A stretch of DNA of 64,000 bases from DATFNI01 sp963787205 (GTDB lineage Bacteria; Bacteroidota; Rhodothermia; Balneolales; DATFMH01). The notes under the pieces were generated by a model. The model was not told the DNA's origin. It searched no databases and saw nothing but the letters and a program-made list of their open reading frames with translations. Position 1 is the stretch's first letter. Each line of letters starts with the position of its first letter. Shown piece after piece: positions 18,591-27,648 of this stretch. Made by a program: the position numbers and the translations under genes. The stretch lies in contig CAWBCD010000045.1 of NCBI GenBank assembly GCA_963787205.1, positions 1-64,000 of the forward strand. Direction: 5' to 3'.

Positions 18591-20366
18591 ATGCGATCCT
18601 TTATCATATCCCTGATCAGTTGTCTTGCCAGCCTCATCAGCATATCCTGCAACGCGCAGAGCCGGTTTGTGCACCCGGCTCCGCCAACGCTGGAATCCAA
18701 CGTTGTCATTCCACCATCCTGGGCTTTTGGAGTTTTGTATGGTGGCTATACGGACCAGGCGGAAACCATACAGCGTATCAGGGAGATACAACAACACAAT
18801 TACCCGATCGATGCCTACTGGATCGATTCCTGGTTTTGGAGTTTCGCAGATTCAGGCAGGGGGCCGAAGAAATACATCGACTTTGTGGCGGACACTGCCG
18901 CCTATCCCGACAGAAAGAAAATGTGGAGTTTTATGCAGAAAAATGACATTAAGGGTGGATTTTGGATATGGAATGTCATTTTAAAAACGGGTAACGAGAA
19001 AGCCTACGATGCCTTCAAAAAACGAGGGTATTTCTCCAGGGTATTTTTGGATAAGGATACATGGCATAACAAGAGTTCGAGCACCGATATGTATCAGAAA
19101 GGCAAAGACAACGCGGGTACATGGTGCGGCGTGATTGACTTCAAAAATCCTGCAGCCGTGCATTTCTTTGATAAGAAAATGAAGCATTTTTTTGATGAAG
19201 GGGCCGATTTCATTAAGCTGGACCGAACGGATGACATCAGTGTCTGCAAGGCAATGTTCCAGTTGTGCCAGAAGTATGGAAAAGAGACGAAGGGACGGGC
19301 ATTTATCCTGTCGCACTCGGGAGGCACCTCGAATGACGCCTATAAGAGATACCCGGGAAAATGGACCGATGATACCCGTTCCGACTGGAATACGGAGCAT
19401 CCCACAAAAAAATTCGATCCGTGGGTGCCGAGAGTGGCTTTCAAAGAAAATATCGCCATGTTTACCGATCCGTCGAAGGCGACGAGCAAGATACCTTTTC
19501 TGACCAACGACACGGGTGGATTTAATATCGGCCACCCTGCAAAGCCTGATGCCGAGCTATATATCCGCTGGCTGCAGTTCTCCATGTTTTGTCCGGTTAC
19601 GGAAGTATTTTCGCAGCCTGAAAATACAACATCAAACCTGGCATTTCGCTATTCAGCCCAGGCTGATTCGATATTCAGGTATTACTCTCATCTGCGCCTC
19701 AGGCTGTTCCCCTACCTTTATACATACGCGCATCTGAGCAGGCTGACGGGGCAAAATATGATTCGAAAAATCCCCGGCCATCTTTATGAGTTTGAACTGG
19801 GCAAAGAGTTGCTGGTGGCCCCGGTATACAAACAAGGAGCCAGATCGAGGCATGTGTTTCTACCTGCAGGCGACTGGATCAACTACTGGACAGGAAAAAG
19901 TGAAAAGGGAGGGAAGCTGATTGATGTTTCGGCGCCTTTAAACCAGATTCCACTGTTTGTGCGCGCCGGAGCCATCATCCCGATGCGCAAATATGCCACC
20001 TCCGTAGAGAAAGGCAACGACAACACCTTGCTTTTACATGTTTATCCGGGGAAACATTCTTCGTTTCGTTTGATTGAAGATGACGGTACAAGCAATGACT
20101 ATCAAAAGGGAATTTATGCCAGTACCCTGATTTCTCTGAATAGCTCGGGACACGCCGAAAAAATAATCATAAACCCTGTTAAAGGTTATTATAACGGGAT
20201 GGGCAAGAGCAGATCCTGGAGAATCTGCTTACACACGCCCAGGAATGTGAAACGGATTAAGGTCAATGGTAGATCGGTTGATTTTCGCAGAAAGGATGGG
20301 CTCATCGTCTCTGATATCTTTCATTTCAAAAGAAGCCAGAAAATTGACGCGGTAATTCTTTACTAA
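18591..20366 (+). CDS. GH31 glycosidase, short form lacking the N-terminal beta-sandwich
   Basis: A 591-residue lipoprotein (SISC, Cys20). The catalytic barrel begins almost at once: PPSWAFGVLYGGYTDQ (41-56), then YPIDAYWIDSWFW (71-83). The nucleophile candidate is Asp211 in FIKLDRTDD, the acid/base candidate lies in WTDDTRSDW (258-266), and the family's ELYIRWLQF (322-330) and C-terminal beta-domains (LLVAPVYKQGARSRHVFLPAGDWINYWTG) are present. Ordinary GH31 enzymes carry about 200 residues of N-terminal sandwich before the barrel; here there is no room for it. The family acts on alpha-linked glucose, xylose, galactose or sulfoquinovose; specificity cannot be told. It probably works in the periplasm on oligosaccharides imported by the upstream SusCD. 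Confidence 0.85.
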   Translation: MRSFIISLISCLASLISISCNAQSRFVHPAPPTLESNVVIPPSWAFGVLYGGYTDQAETIQRIREIQQHNYPIDAYWIDSWFWSFADSGRGPKKYIDFVADTAAYPDRKKMWSFMQKNDIKGGFWIWNVILKTGNEKAYDAFKKRGYFSRVFLDKDTWHNKSSSTDMYQKGKDNAGTWCGVIDFKNPAAVHFFDKKMKHFFDEGADFIKLDRTDDISVCKAMFQLCQKYGKETKGRAFILSHSGGTSNDAYKRYPGKWTDDTRSDWNTEHPTKKFDPWVPRVAFKENIAMFTDPSKATSKIPFLTNDTGGFNIGHPAKPDAELYIRWLQFSMFCPVTEVFSQPENTTSNLAFRYSAQADSIFRYYSHLRLRLFPYLYTYAHLSRLTGQNMIRKIPGHLYEFELGKELLVAPVYKQGARSRHVFLPAGDWINYWTGKSEKGGKLIDVSAPLNQIPLFVRAGAIIPMRKYATSVEKGNDNTLLLHVYPGKHSSFRLIEDDGTSNDYQKGIYASTLISLNSSGHAEKIIINPVKGYYNGMGKSRSWRICLHTPRNVKRIKVNGRSVDFRRKDGLIVSDIFHFKRSQKIDAVILY

Positions 20367-20618
20367 AAGCAGGATCTCAGCCATTCCAGTGGTTCGATGA
20401 TAATAGAATTGTAAGTTCGATGCATGGCAAATCTACTGGCATGGCATCGGCATTCTCTGATAAAAACGGTATTATCAAAATGCAGGCCGGGCCTTAAGAC
20501 AACCTGCAAAAGGCTATATTGATCCAATAGCAAGTGATGAAACTCCAATACTTGTTAGTGCAATTCAATTAGTATTTTCCGTCATTATCAACGTATAAGA
20601 TCCGGAGCCATGGTAACT

Positions 20619-22280
20619 ATGAGAAAGCTAGTCTCAGTTTTACTCGCTGCTGTTTTGGCGGCAACAACGATTTCGTCTTCAAAAGCACAGAGTCATCAAA
20701 CGTATGACGTTGTGGTGTACGGCGGTACATCAGCAGGTGTAATGGCAGCGGTGGCGGCCAAAAGGATGGGGGAATCTGTCATCCTCCTATGCCCGGAAAA
20801 GCAGGTGGGAGGGGTAACGACCGGCGGGTTAAGCTGGACCGATATTGGCGATGAACTTAAGGATAGAATAATCGGGGGATATACGCTGGATTTTTTCCAT
20901 CGCGTCTATCGGTATTACCACCATGGAAATGCATGGAAACAGCAGTCATTGTCCGATTATCAGAGAGATATTGCGGGCACCGATCACAAGATTCTGGATA
21001 AAGACAGCCTGATGTGGACTTTTGAGCCGCATGTGGCCCTGAAAATTTTCAATGATCTGATACGTGAAAATCACATTCCAGTCAGGTATGATAGTTGGCT
21101 GGATCGGGATAAGGGCGTTAAGAAAGTCGATGGCCGTATCGTTTCCATCACTATGATAAACGGGGAGACCTACCCCGGGAAAGTGTTTATTGATGCAACA
21201 TACGAGGGTGACTTGATGGCGGCAGCAGGCGTATCCTTTACCGTTGGCCGTGAAGACAACAGGGAATATCATGAAACGATCGACGGAGTTCAGCTTTCAA
21301 CGCATCACCAGTTTCCGGATGGCGTCAGTCCCTACCGTGTCCCCGGTGATCCGTCCAGCGGCCTGGTTTGGGGAGTAAGTCCCGATTCCCTGTTGCCAGA
21401 GGGGCATGGTGATAAAAGAGTACAAGCCTACAATTTCAGAGTCTGCCTTACGGATAGCAAAGAGAACATGATTCCTATAACCCGTCCTGCTGGCTATAAC
21501 GCGAGCTGGTATGAACTGCTTATCCGGTTGATTAAAGCGCAACCCAACAAGAGAAGTCTGAGCGACTATTTCATCTGGAGCCCGTTGCCGAACAGGAAAA
21601 CCGATATCAATAATAATGGCGGATTTTCAACGGATATGATTGGCATGAGTAATGAATGGCCGGAGGGGAGTTACGCGAAGAGGCAGGAGCTTTTTAAGGC
21701 TCACCTTGAATACACCAAAGGGTTGTTGTATTTCATGGGACATGATCCGCGCGTGCCAGACACGTTGCGCCGCCAGATGCTCAGGTGGGGATATCCCAAA
21801 GATGAATACGGGAAGTCCGGTCATTTTACCCCCGAACTGTATGTCCGGGAAGGGCGCCGTATGATTGGTGATTACGTAATCACAGAGCATGATTGCCGAA
21901 GCACAGTTGCAGTAAGTGATGGCATAGCCCTGGGTTACTATAATATGGACAGTCACAATTGTGAGCGGATCGTGGTAAACGGGATGGTTAAAAACGAAGG
22001 GAATGTGGAAGCCCACATCCCGCATCCGTATCCCGTTTCATACCGGGCGATTATCCCTAAAAAGAAGGACTGCACGAACTTGTTGGTGCCTGTCTGCCTG
22101 TCGGCCACGCACATAGCCTATGGATCAATAAGGATGGAACCCGAATTTATGATGCTGGGTCAGTCCTCCGGTACCGCTGCAGCACTTGCAGCTAAAGATA
22201 ACATAACTGTGCAGAAATTGGGCTACCCCGAGTTAAGGAAACAGCTATTGAAAGACGGCCAAATTCTAAGTTATCGTTAA
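20619..22280 (+). CDS. Secreted FAD-dependent oxidoreductase (FAD_oxidored family)
   Basis: About 553 residues from ATG 20619; another ATG at 20610 is nine bases earlier, and GGAG at 20604-20607 is better spaced for 20619. A signal peptide ends SSKAQ. The mature protein opens with a Rossmann FAD motif (YDVVVYGGTSAGVMAAVAAKR) followed by GGVTTGGLSWTDIG, typical of the PF12831-like FAD oxidoreductases found in PULs. Near the C-terminus, MLGQSSGTAAALAA closes the FAD site. Substrate and electron acceptor are unknown. It sits between a GH31 and a GH2 gene on the same strand, suggesting a role in oxidising or modifying a sugar released by this locus. The export signal puts it in the periplasm, an unusual place for a flavoenzyme. 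Confidence 0.8.
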   Translation: MRKLVSVLLAAVLAATTISSSKAQSHQTYDVVVYGGTSAGVMAAVAAKRMGESVILLCPEKQVGGVTTGGLSWTDIGDELKDRIIGGYTLDFFHRVYRYYHHGNAWKQQSLSDYQRDIAGTDHKILDKDSLMWTFEPHVALKIFNDLIRENHIPVRYDSWLDRDKGVKKVDGRIVSITMINGETYPGKVFIDATYEGDLMAAAGVSFTVGREDNREYHETIDGVQLSTHHQFPDGVSPYRVPGDPSSGLVWGVSPDSLLPEGHGDKRVQAYNFRVCLTDSKENMIPITRPAGYNASWYELLIRLIKAQPNKRSLSDYFIWSPLPNRKTDINNNGGFSTDMIGMSNEWPEGSYAKRQELFKAHLEYTKGLLYFMGHDPRVPDTLRRQMLRWGYPKDEYGKSGHFTPELYVREGRRMIGDYVITEHDCRSTVAVSDGIALGYYNMDSHNCERIVVNGMVKNEGNVEAHIPHPYPVSYRAIIPKKKDCTNLLVPVCLSATHIAYGSIRMEPEFMMLGQSSGTAAALAAKDNITVQKLGYPELRKQLLKDGQILSYR

Positions 22281-22560
22281 CCGGGGTGTTAAGAGGTAAA
22301 GAGCAGGGATGATCGTTTTCAGGATTTCTTTCAGTGCTTATAACGAACGCATATTAAATAGCCGAGAAAGAAATAACCGTTAACTTTTTTTGTATAAAAA
22401 TGTAAATCCTTAATTGCATGTTGTTATAGACATCTCCTGTCTTTTTCATCTTCGGAAAAATTTGCTATATAGAGACAGATCTGTTTCGGCAATAGTCGTG
22501 TGTCCAATACCGAATAGATTGCTTGAGGTAATAAGAGATTTAAAAATAAATGGAATGGTT

Positions 22561-25194
22561 ATGAAGCAGCTTTTACGAAAGATCATGCTGTCCGGTTTGT
22601 GCTCATTCCTCGGGATTGTAACCGTGTTTGGTCAATCCGGGAATTGGAGCATTAAGGACCAGGAACTGAAGGATAATTGGCAAATTCACACATCGTATAA
22701 GGTTCGTGAAGGAGGAGATGTAATTTCCACTTCGAATTTTGTTCCTAAAGACTGGTATAAGGCCGAGGTCCCTACAACAGTTTTGGCGAACCTGGTTAAG
22801 AACGGTGTGTATAAAAACATCTATTACAATCGTAATCTTACCAAAATTACACCCTATCAGTTTAATGTACCCTGGTGGTACCGGACTACCTTTACGTTAC
22901 CGGAAGTAGCTGCCGGCCAAACTACACGATTGCGTTTCAATGGCATAAATTACAGCGCTGATATCTGGTTGAACGGGCACAAGATTGCTTCAAAAGATAC
23001 CTTAGAAGGCAGTTTCCGGCGATTTACAATCGATGTCAGCCGGTATGTTAAGCAGGGCAACAACATTCTTGCCGTGGAGGTGACACGACCGGGTCCCGGT
23101 GACCTGGCCGTTGGGTTTGTCGACTGGAACCCGGAACCGGCTGATCACGACATGGGCATCTGGCGGACGGTGCATCTGCTTGTATCCGGACCGGTATCAG
23201 TAGATCAGCCATTTGTTGAGACGAAAGTGGATACGGCAACCCTGAAACATGCCGATCTTACGGTCAGTGCGCTACTCCGCAATCATTCAGATAAAACCGT
23301 TAATGGGACTCTGGAAGGTACGATCGGAGATAATATCCATATATCACAAATGGTAGCGCTTTCACCGTGGGCATCGAAAAAGGTGGTGTTTACACCGGAG
23401 CAGTACCATCAGCTCAGCATGAATCACCCCAAACTCTGGTGGACACACACCCTGGGAAACCCTAACCTGTATTCTCTTAATCTAAAGTTTGTTGAGGATA
23501 ATAAAGTATCTGATCAAAAATCCACGCAGTTCGGGATTCGGACCGTGTCTGAGTTTCTGACCAAAGACGGATTTAAAGGATTCCGGCTCAACGGCAAGAA
23601 GATACTGATTAAAGGCGGCGGATGGACCGATCCGATGCTGCTCGATGCCTCTCCCAGCTATGAAGACGCAGGGATCGATTATGCCGTTCAGATGAATCTG
23701 AATGCGATAAGAATGGAGGGTTTCTGGGGGACCAGCCAGCATTTATATAACCTATGTGATGAAAAGGGAATACTCATCCAGGTTGGGTTTAGTTGCCAGT
23801 GGGAGTGGCCCGAATATTTCGGAACACCGGCGGATAAATACGGCGGAATTGTCACGGAGAGTCAGATGAATATTGCTGCGAATGCCTTCCGTGACCAGAT
23901 CACCTGGCTGCGAAATCATCCCAGTATCTTTGTGTGGATGTACGGCAGCGACAAGTGGCCGCGTCCGGAACTGGAAAGAAAATACCTGAACGTTTTGAAG
24001 AACTATGATCCGACGAGACCATCCCTGGCATCGGCGGCCGAGTGGACGAGTGCCATAACCGGTCCGACAGCCGTTAAGATGAGAGGACCCTACGACTACG
24101 TTCCGCCGGACTACTGGTATATTGACACTCATAATGGTGGCGCATTTGGGTATAACACAGAAACCAGTCCGGGTCCGGAAGTGCCCGTGCTGGAGAGTCT
24201 CAAAAAGATGATCCCGGCCGACTCATTATGGCCGATCGGCAGCGCCTGGCTGTTCCATGCTGCCCGCTATAACTTTCATAACCTAACCCACTATAATCAG
24301 GCTATGGACAATCGGTTAGGTAAACCCGAAAACCTGAATGATTACCTGCGCAAAGCACAGTACCTGAATTATGAAGGGATGCGTGCCATGTACGAGGCAT
24401 TCGAAGCCAACCGGTACAAGGCGACGGGCATCATCCAGTGGATGTATAACGCTTCATGGCCGAAACTGTGGTGGCAGCTCTACGACTATTACCTGATGCC
24501 GACGGGAGCTTTTTACGGAGCCCGCAAGGCCAATGAGCCGATCCATATCTCGTACAACTACGGGGAAAATGCCATCGACGTGATGAATAACACCCTCGAC
24601 AGGGACCGTTCACTCAGTGCAGAAATCCGCGTGCTGGATTTTGATTTAAAACCAGTGCTTGTAAAGACGGTTCGTGTCCGATCGCTTCCGGGGAGAAAGA
24701 CGATGAACATCTTGCAGCTTCCGGACAATATGAAGCTCAGCAAGACCTACTTCGTGGATCTTAAGCTGCGCAACCGGTCCCGGCATGTCATCAGCTCTAA
24801 TTTCTATGTGTTGTCCACGCAGAAGGACAAGATCGACCCCTCCAAGGCGACCTGGTACATCACGCCGGAGACCCAGTTTGCTGATCTGAAAATGCTGGAG
24901 CAGTTACCGGATGTCAAGCTCGATGTGCAGCGCCATTTCGAACAAAAAGGCGATGACACCTACGCCACCGTCACGGTGAAAAACCCGTCATCCAACCTTG
25001 CGTTTATGGTGCACCTGGATCTAAGGAAAGGACAGGAAGGATCATCAGTCGTGCCGGTATTCTGGGGTGATAACTACATCACGCTGCTTCCTGGTGAGGA
25101 ACGGACTATTACCGGTTACTGCCATACAACGGATCTGGATGGGAAACAGCCCGCAGTAACCATTGACGGATGGAATACTGGGAAAATGGAATAG
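22561..25194 (+). CDS. GH2 glycosidase, exo-beta-D-glucosaminidase/beta-mannosidase type
   Basis: About 877 residues from ATG 22561, chosen because it begins a signal peptide (MKQLLRKIMLSGLCSFLG...VFGQSG); the frame is open upstream to 22414 but the extra part is not protein-like. GH2 sugar-binding jelly roll (about 30-200: WYRTTFTLP, LRFNGINYSADIWLNG) is followed by an immunoglobulin-like domain and a TIM barrel. Asp464 in YGSDKW and Glu534 in NTETSPGP correspond to the acid/base and nucleophile in the subgroup typified by exo-beta-D-glucosaminidases, where the acid/base is Asp. C-terminal beta-domains end with DGWNTGKME. It likely removes beta-linked glucosamine, mannose or similar from oligosaccharides in the periplasm. 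An MFS permease and ROK kinase gene follow closely. Confidence 0.85.
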   Translation: MKQLLRKIMLSGLCSFLGIVTVFGQSGNWSIKDQELKDNWQIHTSYKVREGGDVISTSNFVPKDWYKAEVPTTVLANLVKNGVYKNIYYNRNLTKITPYQFNVPWWYRTTFTLPEVAAGQTTRLRFNGINYSADIWLNGHKIASKDTLEGSFRRFTIDVSRYVKQGNNILAVEVTRPGPGDLAVGFVDWNPEPADHDMGIWRTVHLLVSGPVSVDQPFVETKVDTATLKHADLTVSALLRNHSDKTVNGTLEGTIGDNIHISQMVALSPWASKKVVFTPEQYHQLSMNHPKLWWTHTLGNPNLYSLNLKFVEDNKVSDQKSTQFGIRTVSEFLTKDGFKGFRLNGKKILIKGGGWTDPMLLDASPSYEDAGIDYAVQMNLNAIRMEGFWGTSQHLYNLCDEKGILIQVGFSCQWEWPEYFGTPADKYGGIVTESQMNIAANAFRDQITWLRNHPSIFVWMYGSDKWPRPELERKYLNVLKNYDPTRPSLASAAEWTSAITGPTAVKMRGPYDYVPPDYWYIDTHNGGAFGYNTETSPGPEVPVLESLKKMIPADSLWPIGSAWLFHAARYNFHNLTHYNQAMDNRLGKPENLNDYLRKAQYLNYEGMRAMYEAFEANRYKATGIIQWMYNASWPKLWWQLYDYYLMPTGAFYGARKANEPIHISYNYGENAIDVMNNTLDRDRSLSAEIRVLDFDLKPVLVKTVRVRSLPGRKTMNILQLPDNMKLSKTYFVDLKLRNRSRHVISSNFYVLSTQKDKIDPSKATWYITPETQFADLKMLEQLPDVKLDVQRHFEQKGDDTYATVTVKNPSSNLAFMVHLDLRKGQEGSSVVPVFWGDNYITLLPGEERTITGYCHTTDLDGKQPAVTIDGWNTGKME

Positions 25195-25209
25195 GGGAAA
25201 TCCAGCAGA

Positions 25210-25242
25210 TAACTAACAACCAACTACTGACTACTAACAACA
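25210..25242. repeat. Short repeat tract (AACTAACAAC-like units)
   Basis: Between the GH2 stop and the MFS start lies a low-complexity stretch of CTAACAAC, CAACTACTGA and CTACTAACAAC units. It resembles the other short-period intergenic tracts of this window. No function is evident. Confidence 0.45.
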
Positions 25243-25255
25243 GACCACTTTCAAA

Positions 25256-26551
25256 ATGAAGCGTAACTACTACATTGTCGCCCTGATTATGCTGACCTTC
25301 TTTGTTGTGTCGTTCCTGACCAACATTATCGGGCCATTGGTCCCCGACATCATTAAGGGTTTTCATCTTAGCCTGACACTTGTCGCACTGTTGCCGTTTG
25401 CGTTCTTCATCGCCTACGGGGTTATGTCCATCCCGACAGGCGTATTACTCGAGAAGTACAAGGAAAAAAAGGTGATGTCTGCCGCCTTTGTTGTGGCTTT
25501 TATTGGAGCATTGATACTGGCCATGTTCCCAAATTATTTGACTGCCGTTGTCTCACTCTTTCTGATTGGTTCGGGTATGGCAATGCTGCAGGTGGTCATC
25601 AACCCGCTGCTGCGGACTGCCGGGGGCGAGGAAAATTACGCATTTAATTCGGTCCTTGCACAGCTTATCTTTGGTCTGGCATCGTTTGTGAGCCCGTTGG
25701 TGTATTCCTACCTGGTGTTGAATCTTAAAAATTCGGCAGGATCACGTGACGTCATCCTGTCAACACTACGCTCACTGGTTCCGGTCAATCTTCCATGGAT
25801 CTCACTTTACTGGCTGTTTACGATCATCTGCCTGGCTATGATTCTCGTTATTATCTTCTCAAAGTTTCCAAAAGTGGAACTTAGCGAGGACGAGGAAGTC
25901 GAGCCGGTGAATGTGTACATCCAGCTTCTCAAAAATCCCATTGTTATCCTGTTCTTTTTCGGGATTTTCATGTATGTAGGCACCGAACAGGGAGTGGCCA
26001 ATTGGATGTCCCAGTTTCTGAAAACTTATCATGGAGTCAACCCACAAACGACCGGTGCCGACGAGGTGTCCCGTTTCTGGGGGCTCATGACCGCCGGCGG
26101 GGTACTCGGTCTGTTTCTACTGAAGGTGATGGACAGCCGGAAAGTACTCATCGGCTTTACCGTCCTTGCCATCATTTCTCTGAGTTTTGCCCTGTTTGGC
26201 GGTGATACTGCTTCTCTTTATGCATTCCCCATCATTGGCTTTTTCGCATCGGTTATGTACCCGGTCATCTTCTCATTGGCACTGAATTCACTAGAAGAGC
26301 ATCATGGTGCTTTTGCGGGCATACTGGTTACAGCCATCATAGGCGGGGCAATCGTGCCGTTAGTCATTGGATGGCTTGGTGATATGCTCGGTCTTCGTAC
26401 GGGGATGCTGTTCCTGTACGTAACGATGGGATTCATCCTGAGCATCGGGTTCTGGGCCAAACCAATTATCACGAATAAGACGATTCAAATGTCGCGCAAG
26501 GAGGCTGCTGCCGGCGACGCTGACATGTCAGAACAAACAGGGGTAGCATGA
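25256..26551 (+). CDS. MFS sugar permease (FucP-like)
   Basis: A 431-residue protein with 12 predicted membrane helices. The first helices carry FFVVSFLTNIIGPLVPDI and AYGVMSIPTG, matching FucP/glucose-galactose transporters of the major facilitator superfamily. It takes up monosaccharides by proton symport across the inner membrane. The gene starts 61 bases after the GH2 stop and overlaps the ROK kinase gene by 4 bases (26548-26551, ATGA), strong evidence that the two are translated together. The likely cargo is the sugar freed by the GH2 enzyme, such as glucosamine, mannose or glucose. Confidence 0.9.
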   Translation: MKRNYYIVALIMLTFFVVSFLTNIIGPLVPDIIKGFHLSLTLVALLPFAFFIAYGVMSIPTGVLLEKYKEKKVMSAAFVVAFIGALILAMFPNYLTAVVSLFLIGSGMAMLQVVINPLLRTAGGEENYAFNSVLAQLIFGLASFVSPLVYSYLVLNLKNSAGSRDVILSTLRSLVPVNLPWISLYWLFTIICLAMILVIIFSKFPKVELSEDEEVEPVNVYIQLLKNPIVILFFFGIFMYVGTEQGVANWMSQFLKTYHGVNPQTTGADEVSRFWGLMTAGGVLGLFLLKVMDSRKVLIGFTVLAIISLSFALFGGDTASLYAFPIIGFFASVMYPVIFSLALNSLEEHHGAFAGILVTAIIGGAIVPLVIGWLGDMLGLRTGMLFLYVTMGFILSIGFWAKPIITNKTIQMSRKEAAAGDADMSEQTGVA

Positions 26552-27402
26552 GCAGAAAGAAAGTAATGGGTATTGATCTGGGCGGGACCAACGTCCGTGC
26601 CGGGATTATTAATAACGACAAATTAGACGATGTTATCTCGGTTCGTATTCATTCGGACGGTTCGGTAGATGAGGTAATGAAGGATATTTTCGGCCTGTTG
26701 GATGACGCCATTGACCCGTCTGTGGAAGCCATTGGGATAGGCGTTCCGAGTGTTGTTGATGTTGAGAAGGGCATTGTCTACGATGTGGTGAATATTCCAT
26801 CGTGGAAGGAAGTGCATCTGAAAGAACTAATGGAATCCAGGTATCATATTCCGGTACTGGTGAATAATGATGCTAATTGTTTTGCATTGGCCGAGAAGTA
26901 CTTTGGTAAAGGACAGGATGCCCATTCAATGATCGGCCTGATTATCGGGACAGGCATGGGGGCCGGGGTCATCATCAACGACAGGCTGTATGCCGGTTCC
27001 AATTGCGGTGCCGGCGAGTTCGGAATGGTTGCCTATATGGATAAGTACTACGAATACTACGCCAGCGGGCAGTTCTTCCAGAACATTCATCGGACAACAG
27101 GCGAAAGGGTATATCAGAAAGCCCTGGAAGCAGATAAAACGGCTCTTGAAATCTTCGAAGAACTCGGAGTGCACATCGGCAACGCGATCAACATGATTTT
27201 ATATACCTACGATCCTGAACTGATTATTTTCGGTGGTTCCGTCAGCGGTGCATATGAATACTTCGAGAAATCGATGTGGCGGCGTATTAAGACCTTCGCC
27301 TATCCCAAGTCCCTGGAAAAGTTTCGGATTGAGGTATCGGAACTCGAGAATGGCGGTGTGCTTGGTGCGGCCGCGTTGTATTATGATTACAGGAAAAGAT
27401 GA
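26548..27402 (+). CDS. ROK-family sugar kinase
   Basis: A 284-residue protein with the ROK ATP-binding start MGIDLGGTNVRAGI, the sugar-binding NNDANCFALAEKYFG and the second phosphate loop GTGMGAGVI. The zinc-binding CxCGxxGCxE motif of many ROK kinases is not present: the corresponding stretch is DKYYEYYASGQFF, a variant also common in Bacteroidota. It phosphorylates an imported aldose, probably glucose or an amino sugar, in the cytoplasm. It is translationally coupled to the upstream MFS permease by a 4-base overlap, so transport and trapping of one sugar are paired. Confidence 0.88.
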   Translation: MSRKKVMGIDLGGTNVRAGIINNDKLDDVISVRIHSDGSVDEVMKDIFGLLDDAIDPSVEAIGIGVPSVVDVEKGIVYDVVNIPSWKEVHLKELMESRYHIPVLVNNDANCFALAEKYFGKGQDAHSMIGLIIGTGMGAGVIINDRLYAGSNCGAGEFGMVAYMDKYYEYYASGQFFQNIHRTTGERVYQKALEADKTALEIFEELGVHIGNAINMILYTYDPELIIFGGSVSGAYEYFEKSMWRRIKTFAYPKSLEKFRIEVSELENGGVLGAAALYYDYRKR

Positions 27403-27634
27403 TTTGAAATTGGAAAATAGAAATTTGGGGACTATGTTAATTATTATTGGTTATTGATTATAGTAAGGGGGATATAGACTTCCGGGAAATGTTTTATAAA
27501 AGATATTTTTCCTATTGTGATTTCGTCGCTGAAATGATCTACCACAATTCTGTTGTTGCTCAAATGACAGGATCTATAGATTAAATGAATTCAATTCCGT
27601 GATAGCCAGGTTGACGTTCCGGAAGTAAACAATT

Positions 27635-27640
27635 AGGAGG
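27635..27640 (+). promoter_or_regulatory. Strong Shine-Dalgarno that decides the beta-propeller gene start
   Basis: AGGAGG lies 8 bases before ATG 27649, an ideal spacing, and only 2 bases before the alternative ATG at 27643. Such full Shine-Dalgarno matches are rare in Bacteroidota and in the other genes of this window. Confidence 0.7.
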
Positions 27641-27648
27641 CGATGACC

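Noticed and set aside
22414..22560. Upstream extension of the GH2 gene to 22414
   Set aside because: The extra 49 residues precede a clean signal peptide at 22561 and do not look like protein.
27489..27584. 31-codon frame (MFYKRYFSYCDF...) between the ROK kinase and beta-propeller genes
   Set aside because: Reads a little like protein but is too short to support and has no recognisable partner or family.
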